Shown here: in pieces, positions 1 through 8,677 of the stretch
Position numbering within the stretch: position 1 is the first letter of the stretch
How the letters are laid out: each line of letters begins with the position of its first letter
From: Saccharopolyspora montiporae
GTDB taxonomy: Bacteria > Actinomycetota > Actinomycetes > Mycobacteriales > Pseudonocardiaceae
Direction of reading: 5' to 3'
Length of the DNA stretch: 64,000 bases
NCBI RefSeq assembly: GCF_015209505.1
Contig: NZ_JADEYC010000009.1
Coordinates: forward strand, 248,001 to 312,000
Notes under the pieces: generated by a model
Told to the model about the DNA's origin: nothing
Database searches by the model: none
The model's input: only the letters and a program-made list of their open reading frames with translations
Position numbers and translations under genes: made by a program

Positions 1-675
1 GTGGTAGCGCGCCTGGGCCTGCGCCCGGTGGCCCGCCCGGTAGCCGGCCAGCATCAGCTGCCCGGTCAACCGCTCGCGCAGCGGGTTCGCGTCGACCAGC
101 GCGGGCAGTTCGAGCACCAGCTGCTGGTGCCTGCCCAGCTCCAGATCGGCGGCCACCCGCTCCTCCACCGCCAGCAGCCGCAGCTCGTCCAGGTTCGGAC
201 CGACCACCTGGTGCAGACCGCTGCCCTCCAGGTCGGACAGCACCGGCCCGCGCCACAGCGCCAGCGCTTCGGACAGCGCGCGGGACCGCTCGTCGGCGGG
301 CAGCAGGTGGGCGTTGTTGATCAGGGACCGCGCGCGGTGCGCATCGATCCGGTCGCTGTCCACCTGCAGCGCGTATCCGGGCGAGCGGGTGGCGATGACC
401 GGGCCGTCCGCGCCGAAAGTCCTGCGCAGACGGGAGATGTATCCCTGGATGATGGTGCGCGCGGTGGTCGGCGGTTCCCCGTCCCACATGTTGTCCACGA
501 GCCGGTCCACCGAGACCACCTGATTCGGTTCCAGCACCAGGCAAGCCAGCAGCGCCCGCATCAGCGGGCTGCCGAACGGCACCGGCTCGCCGTCGCGGCG
601 GACCTCCAGCGGTCCCAGCACGCGGAATTCGAAGCCGGCACCTCCCGCAGTGGCCGAGCTGTCCGGCGACCGCAT
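1..675 (-). CDS. SARP/AfsR-type transcriptional regulator (partial, runs off window start)
   Basis: The minus-strand frame from ATG at 675 stays open to base 1, giving 225 codons without a stop. The N-terminal third reads as an OmpR-like winged helix typical of SARPs (FRVLGPLEVRRDGE, then VDRLVDNMW, then IIQGYISRLRRTFG). The part next to the window edge is a bacterial transcriptional activation domain (AVEERVAADLELGRHQQLV, QLMLAGYRAGHRAQAQARYH). SARPs activate secondary-metabolite or stress genes; full AfsR-like members add NB-ARC and TPR domains, and whether this one does lies outside the window. It is divergent from the ADP-ribosylglycohydrolase across 266 bp in which I recognise no operator. 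The family call is firm; the targets are unknown. Confidence 0.88.
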   Translation of the reverse strand, partial: MRSPDSSATAGGAGFEFRVLGPLEVRRDGEPVPFGSPLMRALLACLVLEPNQVVSVDRLVDNMWDGEPPTTARTIIQGYISRLRRTFGADGPVIATRSPGYALQVDSDRIDAHRARSLINNAHLLPADERSRALSEALALWRGPVLSDLEGSGLHQVVGPNLDELRLLAVEERVAADLELGRHQQLVLELPALVDANPLRERLTGQLMLAGYRAGHRAQAQARYH

Positions 676-941
676 TTTCCCCCACTTCGCTCCGAGCCCG
701 GCACAGCCGCCGGACCCGGACAGTTTCGGCCACCGATCCGCCGACGTCCACCGCCTCCCGACGGTATCGGGCCGTTCGGCCCAGGCGGAGGCTCCCCGCG
801 TTCCCCGGTTCGGCGGCCGGACTGCGGCACCCGCCGGGAGCGGTTGGTCCGAACACCTCCCGGGCCCACGATGCGGCAAGTAGGGTCGGGGACACGTCGA
901 TCACCCGTTCTGCGGACCACTGTGGAAGGAGACCCGCACCT

Positions 942-1976
942 GTGCCCACCCCGTCCACAGTGGTCGATCGTGCCGTGGGCTGCCTGCTCGGCGGCGCGCT
1001 GGGCGATGCGCTCGGCACGCCCATCGAATTCGCGCAGCTCTCCGACGTGCGGGCCGAGTTCGGTGAGCAGGGCGTCACCGAACCCCCGCCGCAGGCCCTG
1101 CTGGGCGATTCGACCCAGATGTCGCTGTTCACCGGCGAGGGCTACCTGCACGCCTGGACCACCGGCAACAACGGCGGCGCCTGGCAACCGGTGGAAGCGC
1201 TGGCCGCGTCCTACCGGCGCTGGCTGACCACGCAGCAGGACGACCGGCCGCCGGGCGCGGCAACCGGGCTGCTCGCCGAGGCCGAGCTCTTCGCCAACCG
1301 CTCCCCCGGGCTGACCAGCCTGCGCGCCCTGCAGGAGGAGGAGCTCGGGTCACCGGAACGGCCGCGGAACAGCTCGAAGGGCTGCGGCGGTGTGGACCGC
1401 AGCGCACCGCTGGGCTTCGCGCCCACCCCCGAGATGACCTACCGGCTGGCCTGCCAGTCGGCGGCGCTCACGCACGGCGCGGTGGGCGGCTGGGCGTCGG
1501 CAGGGGCGATGGCGCTGATCGTGCACCTGACCGCGGTGCAGGGGCGCCGGCTGCCCGCTGCCGTCGACCAGGCCGCGGGCCGGGTGCTGCGTGACGACTC
1601 GGAGACCGCCGCCGCCCTGGCCGAGGCCGCGACGCTGGCCCGGCTCGGCGCCAGCGTCGGGCACATCGAGCGGCTCGGTCAAGGCTGGATCGGCCCGGAA
1701 GCCCTGGCCATCGGGGTCTACTGCGCGCTGGCCGTGGCCAAACCGGAGCAGTTCGCCGACGCCGTCCGGCTCGCCGCCAATCACTCGGGGCACTCGGACT
1801 CGACCGCGGCGGTGACCGGATTCCTGCTCGGCGCCCGGCACGGGACGCCGGTACTGCCCCGGCAGTGGCTCGCGCGGCTGGAACTGGCCGACGTGATCGA
1901 GCGCATCGGCCACGACCTCGGCGCCTCCTGCTCCGGCGAGCAGTTCAACGAACGCCGCTACTTGGGCCTGGCCTGA
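942..1976 (+). CDS. ADP-ribosylglycohydrolase family protein (DraG-like)
   Basis: This 344-residue protein belongs to the ADP-ribosyl hydrolase (DraG/ARH) superfamily, whose members remove ADP-ribose from proteins, nucleic acids or small molecules using two metal ions. The N-terminal GCLLGGALGDALG motif carries the first metal-binding Asp, and near the C-terminus GHSDSTAAVTGFLLGA matches the family's second metal-binding block (usually GDTDT), with a His in place of the usual second residue. The GTG start at 942 is preceded by GGAAGGAG about 10 nt upstream. It stands alone, divergent from the SARP gene and convergent with ectC. The substrate cannot be read from sequence, and no DraT-like ADP-ribosyltransferase lies nearby. 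Confidence 0.85.
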   Translation: MPTPSTVVDRAVGCLLGGALGDALGTPIEFAQLSDVRAEFGEQGVTEPPPQALLGDSTQMSLFTGEGYLHAWTTGNNGGAWQPVEALAASYRRWLTTQQDDRPPGAATGLLAEAELFANRSPGLTSLRALQEEELGSPERPRNSSKGCGGVDRSAPLGFAPTPEMTYRLACQSAALTHGAVGGWASAGAMALIVHLTAVQGRRLPAAVDQAAGRVLRDDSETAAALAEAATLARLGASVGHIERLGQGWIGPEALAIGVYCALAVAKPEQFADAVRLAANHSGHSDSTAAVTGFLLGARHGTPVLPRQWLARLELADVIERIGHDLGASCSGEQFNERRYLGLA

Positions 1977-2056
1977 ACCACCGGTCGAGCGGAGCCACGG
2001 GTCGAGCAGAGCCGGCGGGGGTCGCGAGCAGGGCTCGGCCGGGCCCCGAACGCACG

Positions 2057-2086
2057 GCACCCCGCCCGGATCACCGGACGGGGTGC
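2057..2086. terminator. Bidirectional hairpin between the ADP-ribosylglycohydrolase gene and ectC
   Basis: GCACCCCG (2057-2064) pairs with CGGGGTGC (2079-2086), with an inner CCGG/CCGG stem around a 4-nt loop and one mismatch between them. It lies 13 bp beyond the ectC stop and about 80 bp beyond the converging gene. There is no long T-tract, as is common for actinobacterial terminators. Confidence 0.6.
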
Positions 2087-2099
2087 GCGCTGCGGAGGC

Positions 2100-2489
2100 T
2101 CAGTCCTCGACGATGAGCGGGTACACGCCGTTCTCGTCGTGCACCTCGCGGCCGGTCACCGGCGGGTTGAACACGCAAACCGTGCGCATCTCGGTGCGCG
2201 GGCGGACCTGGTGCTTGTCCCGGTTGTTCAGCATGTACAGCGAACCCGGCGCGAGCTGGTGCACCTCACCGGTGGCCTTGTCCTCGACCTCGCCCTCGCC
2301 GTGCGTGACGAACACGGCCTCGACGTGGTTGTCGTACCAGAAGTCGTTGACCGTCCCCGCGTACAAGGTGGTCTCGTGGACCGAGAAGCCCACCTTCTCC
2401 CTGGCCAGCACGATGCGCTTGCTGCGCCAGTTCTCGGTCTTGATGTCGTCCTCGGTGTCTTCGACCTCCGACAGGTGCCGGACGAACAC
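2100..2489 (-). CDS. ectC: L-ectoine synthase EctC
   Basis: EctC cyclises N-gamma-acetyl-L-2,4-diaminobutyrate to ectoine, the last step of ectoine synthesis, in the cytoplasm. The 129-residue length is standard and the sequence is recognisable throughout: the MFVRHLSEVEDT opening, the WRSKRIVLAREKVGFSVHET stretch, the cupin core with YDNHVEAVFVTHGEGEVED, and LAPGSLYMLNNRDKHQVR. It is the last gene of ectA-ectB-ectC, 79 bp after ectB, and is followed by a hairpin. There is no ectD (ectoine hydroxylase) downstream, where it often sits in actinobacteria; the next gene converges on it. Confidence 0.97.
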   Translation of the reverse strand: MFVRHLSEVEDTEDDIKTENWRSKRIVLAREKVGFSVHETTLYAGTVNDFWYDNHVEAVFVTHGEGEVEDKATGEVHQLAPGSLYMLNNRDKHQVRPRTEMRTVCVFNPPVTGREVHDENGVYPLIVED

Positions 2490-2568
2490 ATTTCCTCCTG
2501 GTTGAACGTCTCGCGGATGTGGATCGGCCAGCGGCCGTTGGCAGGAGCAGTATCGCCGCCTGCTCCGG

Positions 2569-3822
2569 TCAGGCCAACACGGCGCGCACCGAGTCGCGCA
2601 GGATCTGCAGGCCCTGTTCGAGCTCCTCGTCGCTGAGCGTCAGCGGCGGCATGATCTTGACGACCTCGTCGGACGGCCCGGCCGTCTCGACGATCATCCT
2701 GCGGTCGAAGCACGCCCGGGAGATCTTGCCCGCCACCTCGGTGTCCTCGAAGCCGAGACCCCGGGCCAGACCGCGCCCCTTGGACACGCCACCCGCGGCG
2801 GGGAACTCGGCGATGAGCTCGTCGAGCACCGCGCCGACCCGCTCGCCCTTGGCGATGGTCGACTTCTCCAGCACGTCATCGCTCCAGTACTGCCGGAACG
2901 CCTCGGACGCGGCCACGAACGCCGGGTTGTTGCCGCGGAAGGTGCCGTTGTGCTCGCCGGGGTCCCAGACGTCGTGCTCGGGTTTGATCAGCGTGACCGC
3001 CATCGGCATGCCGTACCCGCCAATGGACTTGGACATGCAGACGATGTCCGGCTGGATACCGGCTTCCTCGAAGCTGAAGAACGGGCCGGTGCGACCCACG
3101 CCCATCTGCACGTCGTCGACGATGAGCAGCATGCCGTGCTTCTGGCACAGCTCGTAGAGGCCGCGCAGCCACTCCGGGCGCGAGGAGTTGATGCCGCCCT
3201 CGCCCTGCAGCGTCTCCACGATCACCGCGGCGGGCTCGTTGAGACCGCTGCCGCTGTCCTCCAGCAGCCGCTCGAAGTACAGGAAGTCCGGGTACTGCCC
3301 GTCGAAGTAGTTGTCGTAGGGCATCGGCGTGGCGTGCACCAGCGGGATGCCCGCACCACCGCGCTTCATCGAATTGCCGGTCACCGACAGCGATCCCAGC
3401 GTCATGCCGTGGAAAGCGTTGGTGAAGCTGATGATCGACTCGCGACCGGTGATCTTGCGGACGAGCTTGAGCGCGGACTCCACCGAGTTGGTCCCGGTCG
3501 GCCCGGGGAACTGGACCTTGTAGTTCAGCCCGCGCGGCTGCAGCACCTTCTCGTCGAACGTCTCCAGGAACTCGCGCCTGGCCGAGGTCGCCTGGTCGAG
3601 GCCGTGCGTGACCCCGTCCCGCTCCATGTAATCCAGGACTTTCCGCTTCAGCAGCGGATTGTTGTGCCCGTAATTGAGCGCGCCGGCGCCGGCGAAGAAA
3701 TCGAGGTACGGGGTGCCGTCCTCGCCGTAGAGCCAGCTGCCCGAGGCGCGGTCGAACACCGCGGGCCAGGTTCTGCTGTAGCTGCGGACTTCCGATTCGT
3801 GGGTGGCGAAGATGTCGTTCAC
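2569..3822 (-). CDS. ectB: Diaminobutyrate-2-oxoglutarate transaminase EctB
   Basis: This class-III PLP aminotransferase converts L-aspartate-beta-semialdehyde to L-2,4-diaminobutyrate using glutamate, the first step of ectoine synthesis. The 417 residues match the family length. Visible features are the substrate-binding FAGAGALNYGHNN region, FHGMTLGSLSVTG, the PLP-contacting Asp pair in LLIVDDVQMGVGRTG (about 236-237), and the Schiff-base Lys265 in CMSKSIGGYG. I take GTG 3822 as the start because the protein then begins VNDIFATHESEVRSYS, like other EctB. The GGAGG there is only 3 nt from the GTG, which is unusually tight and may limit translation. The frame stays open further upstream, but that extension does not look like EctB. 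Confidence 0.96.
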   Translation of the reverse strand: MNDIFATHESEVRSYSRTWPAVFDRASGSWLYGEDGTPYLDFFAGAGALNYGHNNPLLKRKVLDYMERDGVTHGLDQATSARREFLETFDEKVLQPRGLNYKVQFPGPTGTNSVESALKLVRKITGRESIISFTNAFHGMTLGSLSVTGNSMKRGGAGIPLVHATPMPYDNYFDGQYPDFLYFERLLEDSGSGLNEPAAVIVETLQGEGGINSSRPEWLRGLYELCQKHGMLLIVDDVQMGVGRTGPFFSFEEAGIQPDIVCMSKSIGGYGMPMAVTLIKPEHDVWDPGEHNGTFRGNNPAFVAASEAFRQYWSDDVLEKSTIAKGERVGAVLDELIAEFPAAGGVSKGRGLARGLGFEDTEVAGKISRACFDRRMIVETAGPSDEVVKIMPPLTLSDEELEQGLQILRDSVRAVLA

Positions 3823-3922
3823 GATCCTCCGTTCGTCCGGGCGCTGCCGCTCCTGCGGGGCGCCGCCCGGCGCTGTGCGATCGAGGTGCGTTGGTGCGGG
3901 TGATGGCTCCGTGGTGCGCGGA

Positions 3923-4471
3923 TCACGGTCCGGCAGCCGGGAACGGGCCGATGCGGTACAGGTCCTCACCGAGGTGCGCGTCCGGGAACAGGTCGGCGGT
4001 GAACAGCTCGCTGCGCTCGATGCCGGTTCCCCGGCTCTCCGCGAGCGCGGAGAACAGGCCGATCGACGCGGTGTTGTCCGGGGTGATCGTGGTCTCCAGG
4101 TAGCGCACGCCGCGCGGCTGCACCCGGTCGACCAGGTGGGACAGCAGTTGTCGGGCAACGCCACCACCGCGCTGGGAAGCATCGACGGCGATCTGCCAGA
4201 CGACGACCGCGTCCGGGGCGTCCGGCCGGATGTATCCGGTCACGAACCCCACGACCCCGTCGTCGGTGCGTGCCACCGCGGAGGTGTGCGCGAAGTCCCT
4301 GCACCACAGCAAATATGCGTAGGGCGAGTTCACATCGAGCACGCCCGAATCACGGGTGATCCGGTGCAGTGCCGGGCCGTCCGCGACGACCGGAGCCTCG
4401 ATCTCCAACCGCCCGGCTGAACCGCTTGTGCCATTTCGTTCGCTTCTATGGCTCGGTTTGTCGCCGGTCAT
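3923..4471 (-). CDS. ectA: Diaminobutyrate acetyltransferase EctA
   Basis: EctA transfers acetyl from acetyl-CoA to the gamma-amino group of L-2,4-diaminobutyrate. The 182-residue protein has the EctA signature inside a GNAT fold: DSGVLDVNSPYAYLLWCRDF, VGFVTGYIRPDAPDAVVVWQ, and the acetyl-CoA-binding VDASQRGGGVARQLL. ATG 4471 gives the usual family length; upstream in-frame starts would add about 40 residues lacking EctA character. It is the first gene of ectABC, 100 bp before ectB. The 286 bp upstream hold a relatively A/T-rich stretch that probably contains the osmotically induced promoter, but I cannot assign -35/-10 elements with confidence. Confidence 0.95.
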   Translation of the reverse strand: MTGDKPSHRSERNGTSGSAGRLEIEAPVVADGPALHRITRDSGVLDVNSPYAYLLWCRDFAHTSAVARTDDGVVGFVTGYIRPDAPDAVVVWQIAVDASQRGGGVARQLLSHLVDRVQPRGVRYLETTITPDNTASIGLFSALAESRGTGIERSELFTADLFPDAHLGEDLYRIGPFPAAGP

Positions 4472-4757
4472 GCTGACCCAACTTAACAGAACGCGGGGTA
4501 ATCCGTCAGGCTTCGCGGCGTTTATCGGCCCGACTACCTGGGGAAATGCCGATTCTCCCGTGAGAAGCACTACACGAACGTTGCCGCGCACTTCCGGGCG
4601 GTGCTACGGATGTGCTGCCGCATTCACGTCCCGATTGCGGACATACCTATTCTGACCTGCGGGAACGCCTTTTCTCGGCAAGATCGCCGAGCAAGCCCCG
4701 AAGATCCCGCCGCGCTCGCCCGGAATTGTTGCGCGAATCGGGTGCCCGGACCGCGGA

Positions 4758-5132
4758 TCAGCGCCGCGAACCGTCCGGCGGTCGACCCGGCGCACGACCC
4801 CGCACGGCGGTCCGGTCGTTGGCCACCACGACGGCCACCCACGGCAACGGTCCGGTCAGCGCGATGATCAGCACCGCCAGCCACCAGATGTGCACCAGCA
4901 GCGCGGCGGCCACGAAGCCAACCAGGTGCAGCACCATGAACACGGCGTACACGCGCCTGCGGTGCCGCTGCTCCACGTCGAACGCGGGCTGGGCATCGGT
5001 GATGGTCACCGGTCGGCCGGTGTGCCACGGCACCCGCACGCCCGCCGCGTACCCGAGCGCGCCGCTCGGAACACCCGGGCTGCGCGAAGGGTTTTCGCGA
5101 TCAGCACCGGCGCGATCGCCCGGTCCGGTCAT
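4758..5132 (-). CDS. DUF3099 domain small membrane protein
   Basis: The 124-residue protein matches the actinobacterial DUF3099 pattern: VTITDAQPAFDVEQRHRRRVYAVFM, then two hydrophobic helices (about residues 66-83 and 86-104) ending in LPWVAVVVANDR. DUF3099 proteins are predicted integral membrane proteins of unknown function. The N-terminal 40 residues are low-complexity, so translation may begin at one of the internal GTG codons near VRVPWHTGRPVT instead of ATG 5132. It is co-oriented with the tRNA-Thr gene 30 bp upstream. A short hairpin (CTCGGC/GCCGAG, 4674-4691) lies about 70 bp downstream and could act as its terminator. Confidence 0.72.
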   Translation of the reverse strand: MTGPGDRAGADRENPSRSPGVPSGALGYAAGVRVPWHTGRPVTITDAQPAFDVEQRHRRRVYAVFMVLHLVGFVAAALLVHIWWLAVLIIALTGPLPWVAVVVANDRTAVRGRAPGRPPDGSRR

Positions 5133-5161
5133 CCCGGACGCGCACCGAGATCATGTAGCGT

Positions 5162-5237
5162 TGGAGCCGCTGAGGGGACTCGAACCCCTGACCATCCGCT
5201 TACAAGGCGGGCGCTCTACCAACTGAGCTACAGCGGC
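5162..5237 (-). tRNA. tRNA-Thr (anticodon TGT), CCA encoded
   Basis: Read on the minus strand, the 76 nt fold as a canonical cloverleaf: acceptor GCCGCTG/CAGCGGC, D-arm TAGCTCAGTTGGTAGAGC, anticodon loop CTTGTAA with TGT at positions 34-36, T-arm GGGGTTCGAGTCCCC, discriminator T and an encoded CCA. TGT reads ACA and, by wobble, ACG codons, which are minor threonine codons here because ACC dominates. Confidence 0.97.
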
Positions 5238-5512
5238 ACTGCGCGTCACCGGTCGGCCGCTACCGGCCGATGTGCGCCACGACATCGTAAGCGGCCGTGC
5301 GCGCCGGGATCGAAGCGGTCCGACCCACCCGCGCAAGCGCTCCCGGGAGGGTCGGCGGACGATGGTGGGCGCCGCCGGGACGAGGCGCGCGGCGTGTGAC
5401 GGACACCATGAACGGCGGATGCAACGGACTGCCTATGACCACCGATGGCCGAGGGGACGATCACGAAGACCGACCCGCGCACAAGAGCGGGAAACAGGAG
5501 GGACGGCGAGCC

Positions 5513-6961
5513 GTGGGAATCACGCAGCGCGCCCGTGGTGTGCTGCGGCGGCGCGACCCGGAGCTGACGCTTCCACCGGGCACCCGCAGCGCCGTCATCG
5601 GGCCGCAGCTGCCCGACGAGTCGACCGTGCACTTCGTGCTCGACCTGGGTCTGCGCATCGGCGAGATCCAGATGGCCAGCGGCGCGGGCGCCTCGGACGT
5701 CACCGCCACGATCATCGGCGTGGTCAACGCCTACGGCCTGCCGCACTGCGAGGTCGACGTCATCTACACGTCGATCACCGTCTCCTGCTTCCGCGGGACC
5801 GACTTGCCGCCGATCACCTCGCTGCGCGTGGTGCGCAACCGGTCCAGCGACTACACCCGGCTGGACGCGGTGGAGAAACTGCTCCGCCGGATCACCGCGG
5901 GCGAGGTCTCCGCCTCGGACGCCTACGCGGAACTGGACCGGATCACCAGCGCCCCGCACCCGTTCCCGCGCTGGGTGGCCACGCTGGCCTGGGCAGGCAT
6001 GGCCGCCTCGCTGGCGGTGCTGCTCAGCGGCGGCCAGGACCTGATGCTGTCCGTGGTCGCCGCGCTGGCCACCGCGCTGGTGGACCGGGTGGGCCGCTGG
6101 CTGAACAAGCGCGCGCTGCCGTTCTTCTTCCAGCAGATGGTGGGCGGGGCGCTGGCCACCGGTGTGGCGCTCGTCTTCTACTCGATGGGCTGGCTCAGCA
6201 GCGCCGCACCAGGCCTGGCCGTGGCCTCCTGCATCATCGTGCTGCTGTCCGGGATGACCGTCGTCGGCTCCATGCAGGACGCGATCACCGGCTACAACGT
6301 CACCGCGGCCGGCCGGCTGGCCGAACTGGCGCTGATGTCGGCCGGGCTCATCGCCGGTGTCGTGCTGGCCCTCTACATCAGCACCCAGCTCGGCGGCGGT
6401 GCCCTCGGCGGCCTGCAGGGGCAAGACGTCGGGCGCGGCCTGGTGTCCGGATCGACCGCGCTGCACATCCCGATCCAGACGCTGGCCGGTGCGTCCACCT
6501 CGGCCTGCTTCGCGCTGGCCAGCTACGCACCGCCGCGACCGCTCGTGGTCGCCGGGTTCGGCGGTGCGCTGGCAGGCACCGTCAACGCGATCATGCTCGC
6601 GGTCGACGCGCACAGCGTGCTCTCCGCCGCGGTGGCCACCACCGTCGTCGGGTTCGTCGGCGGCATCGTCTCCCGGCGGCTGAAGATCCCCGGCCTGGTC
6701 GTTGCGGTGTCCGGTGTGGCCCCGCTGCTCCCCGGTCTGGCCACCTACCGCGGGCTGTACGAGCTGTCCGTGCTCGGCAACCCGGTCGGTGCGACCACGC
6801 TGATGCTGGCGGTGGCCACCGGGCTGGCGCTCGGCGCGGGCGTGGTGTTCGGCGAGTACCTCGCCCGCCCGGTGCGCACCCGGCTGGGCCGACTGGAGCG
6901 GCGGATGGCCGGTCCCCGGCTGACCGGTCCGCTGTGGCCGAGCCGCAGGCGCATGGAATGA
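5513..6961 (+). CDS. ThrE-type threonine/serine exporter family protein
   Basis: This is a 482-residue membrane protein of the ThrE family, which exports threonine or serine by proton antiport in Corynebacterium. The soluble N-terminal half (ELTLPPGTRSAVIGPQLPDE, LRIGEIQMASGAGASDVTAT, ITSLRVVRNRSSDYTRLDAV) matches the ThrE cytoplasmic domain, with AGASDVT resembling its proposed amidase-like segment. About ten hydrophobic helices follow from residue about 165. I choose GTG 5513 because AGGAGGG sits 9 nt upstream; ATG 5408 or 5435 would add a charged low-complexity leader with poor ribosome binding. It lies alone between the tRNA and otsA. The transported substrate is inferred from family. Confidence 0.85.
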   Translation: MGITQRARGVLRRRDPELTLPPGTRSAVIGPQLPDESTVHFVLDLGLRIGEIQMASGAGASDVTATIIGVVNAYGLPHCEVDVIYTSITVSCFRGTDLPPITSLRVVRNRSSDYTRLDAVEKLLRRITAGEVSASDAYAELDRITSAPHPFPRWVATLAWAGMAASLAVLLSGGQDLMLSVVAALATALVDRVGRWLNKRALPFFFQQMVGGALATGVALVFYSMGWLSSAAPGLAVASCIIVLLSGMTVVGSMQDAITGYNVTAAGRLAELALMSAGLIAGVVLALYISTQLGGGALGGLQGQDVGRGLVSGSTALHIPIQTLAGASTSACFALASYAPPRPLVVAGFGGALAGTVNAIMLAVDAHSVLSAAVATTVVGFVGGIVSRRLKIPGLVVAVSGVAPLLPGLATYRGLYELSVLGNPVGATTLMLAVATGLALGAGVVFGEYLARPVRTRLGRLERRMAGPRLTGPLWPSRRRME

Positions 6962-7111
6962 GCCCCGGGCGGGAATGATCCGGTGGGGGCCGGTCCGGCG
7001 GGCCAGCCGGTTCCACCGGTTCGACAACGGGTGCTTGCACCACACGCAGCACGCACGGACGGCGGCGATTGGCTAGCCTCGCCGCAGGTCTACAGGGCGG
7101 AGGGATTCCCG

Positions 7112-8551
7112 GTGAGCGACGGCGGCACCGCCGGCCGAGCGGACTTCGTTGTGGTCGCCAACCGGCTGCCGGTCGACCTGGAACGGCTCGACGACGGCAC
7201 GCAGCGCTGGAAGCACAGCCCCGGCGGGCTGGTCACGGCACTGGAACCGTTCCTGCGCGCCCGGCACGGCGCGTGGGTCGGCTGGCCGGGCGTCGCCGAC
7301 CTCGACGTCGAACCGTTCCTCGACGAGGACCTGCACATCCACCCGGTCTCGCTCACCGCGGCGGAATTCGCCGAGTACTACGAAGGATTCTCGAACGCCA
7401 CGCTGTGGCCGCTCTACCACGACGTGGTCGTCCCGCCGGTGTTCGACCGGACCTGGTGGAACTCCTACCAGCGGGTCAACCGGCGGTTCGCCGAGGCCGC
7501 GGCCGAGGTCAGCGCCGAGGGCGCGACGGTGTGGGTGCAGGACTACCAGTTGCAGCTGGTGCCCTCGATGCTGCGCGAACTGCGCCCGGACCTGCGCATC
7601 GGGTTCTTCCTGCACATCCCGTTCCCCCCGGTGGAGCTGTTCATGCAGCTGCCGTGGCGGACCGAGATCGTGCAGGGGCTGCTCGGCGCCGACCTGGTGG
7701 GCTTCCACCGCCCCGGCGGCGCGCAGAACTTCCTCTGGCTGGCGCGCAGGCTCGCCGGCTTCGAGCCCAGCCGCGGCCAGGTCGGCGTGCGCTCCCGGCC
7801 GGGCGTCGTGCAGGTCGGCGACCGGACGGTGCGGGTCGGCGCGTTCCCCATCTCCATCGCCGCCAACGACCTGGACCGGCTGGCGCGCACCAAGGAGGTC
7901 CAGCAGCGCGCGAAGCAGCTGCGCGCGGAACTGGGCAATCCGCGCCGGATCCTGCTCGGCGTCGACCGGCTCGACTACACCAAGGGCATCGACGTCCGGT
8001 TGCACGCGATGCGCGAACTGCTGGCCGAAGGCGACATCACAGTGGAGGACGTGGTGATGATCCAGGTGGCCACGCCCAGCCGGGAACGCGTCGAGCACTA
8101 CCAGGAGATGCGCGAGGGCATCGAACGCGCGGTCGGCCGGATCAACGGCGAGTACGGCAGGGTCGGCCACCCGGCCGTGCACTACTTGCACACGTCCGTG
8201 CCGCGCAAAGACCTCGTGGCGTTCTACTGCGCGGCCGATGTCATGGTCGTGACGCCGGTGCGCGACGGGATGAACCTGGTGTGCAAGGAATACGTGGCCA
8301 GCAGGCACGACCTGGGCGGAACGCTGGTGCTCAGCGAGTTCGCCGGAGCCGCCGCTGAGCTCACGAGCGCGTTCCTGGTGAATCCGCATAACCTGGACGG
8401 TGTGAAGGATGCGTTGCTCGCGGCCCTGAACATCGAAGAAGCGGAGGGACGCCGTAGGATGCGCGCATTGCGTAGGCAAGTGCTCACGCACGACGTCGAC
8501 CGCTGGGCGCGGTCGTTCCTCGAAGCACTGGGCACCCCGCACGCGGAGTAG
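7112..8551 (+). CDS. otsA: Trehalose-6-phosphate synthase OtsA (GT20)
   Basis: OtsA condenses a nucleoside-diphosphate glucose with glucose-6-phosphate to give trehalose-6-phosphate. The 479-residue protein has the GT20 landmarks: [11 protein letters not shown], the phosphate-loop region [55 protein letters not shown], and [16 protein letters not shown] with [10 protein letters not shown] at the nucleotide-sugar site. GTG 7112 is preceded by GGAGGG 7 nt upstream, whereas the longer reading frame adds a proline/arginine leader. The otsB-like fusion gene follows 126 bp later on the same strand. Together with ectABC it points to osmotic or desiccation protection. Confidence 0.96.
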   Translation: MSDGGTAGRADFVVVANRLPVDLERLDDGTQRWKHSPGGLVTALEPFLRARHGAWVGWPGVADLDVEPFLDEDLHIHPVSLTAAEFAEYYEGFSNATLWPLYHDVVVPPVFDRTWWNSYQRVNRRFAEAAAEVSAEGATVWVQDYQLQLVPSMLRELRPDLRIGFFLHIPFPPVELFMQLPWRTEIVQGLLGADLVGFHRPGGAQNFLWLARRLAGFEPSRGQVGVRSRPGVVQVGDRTVRVGAFPISIAANDLDRLARTKEVQQRAKQLRAELGNPRRILLGVDRLDYTKGIDVRLHAMRELLAEGDITVEDVVMIQVATPSRERVEHYQEMREGIERAVGRINGEYGRVGHPAVHYLHTSVPRKDLVAFYCAADVMVVTPVRDGMNLVCKEYVASRHDLGGTLVLSEFAGAAAELTSAFLVNPHNLDGVKDALLAALNIEEAEGRRRMRALRRQVLTHDVDRWARSFLEALGTPHAE

Positions 8552-8677
8552 CGCCGGCGCGCAGCGGCCCGGACACGGGTTCGCGCCGCGACGACACATC
8601 CCGGACGAGCGCGGCGGCAGCTGCACCGCGCCGTCCGGATCGATCCACCGACATCGACCACCACGCCCTTGAGGAGT

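Noticed and set aside
1..1227. Long plus-strand open frame over the SARP gene
   Set aside because: It is the antisense of the SARP coding frame; its translation has the Arg/Gln/His-rich composition of a GC-rich shadow, while the minus strand gives clear SARP motifs.
4674..4691. Short hairpin CTCGGC/GCCGAG as a DUF3099 terminator
   Set aside because: Only a 6-bp stem and no T-tract on the relevant strand, so I mention it but do not list it as a feature.
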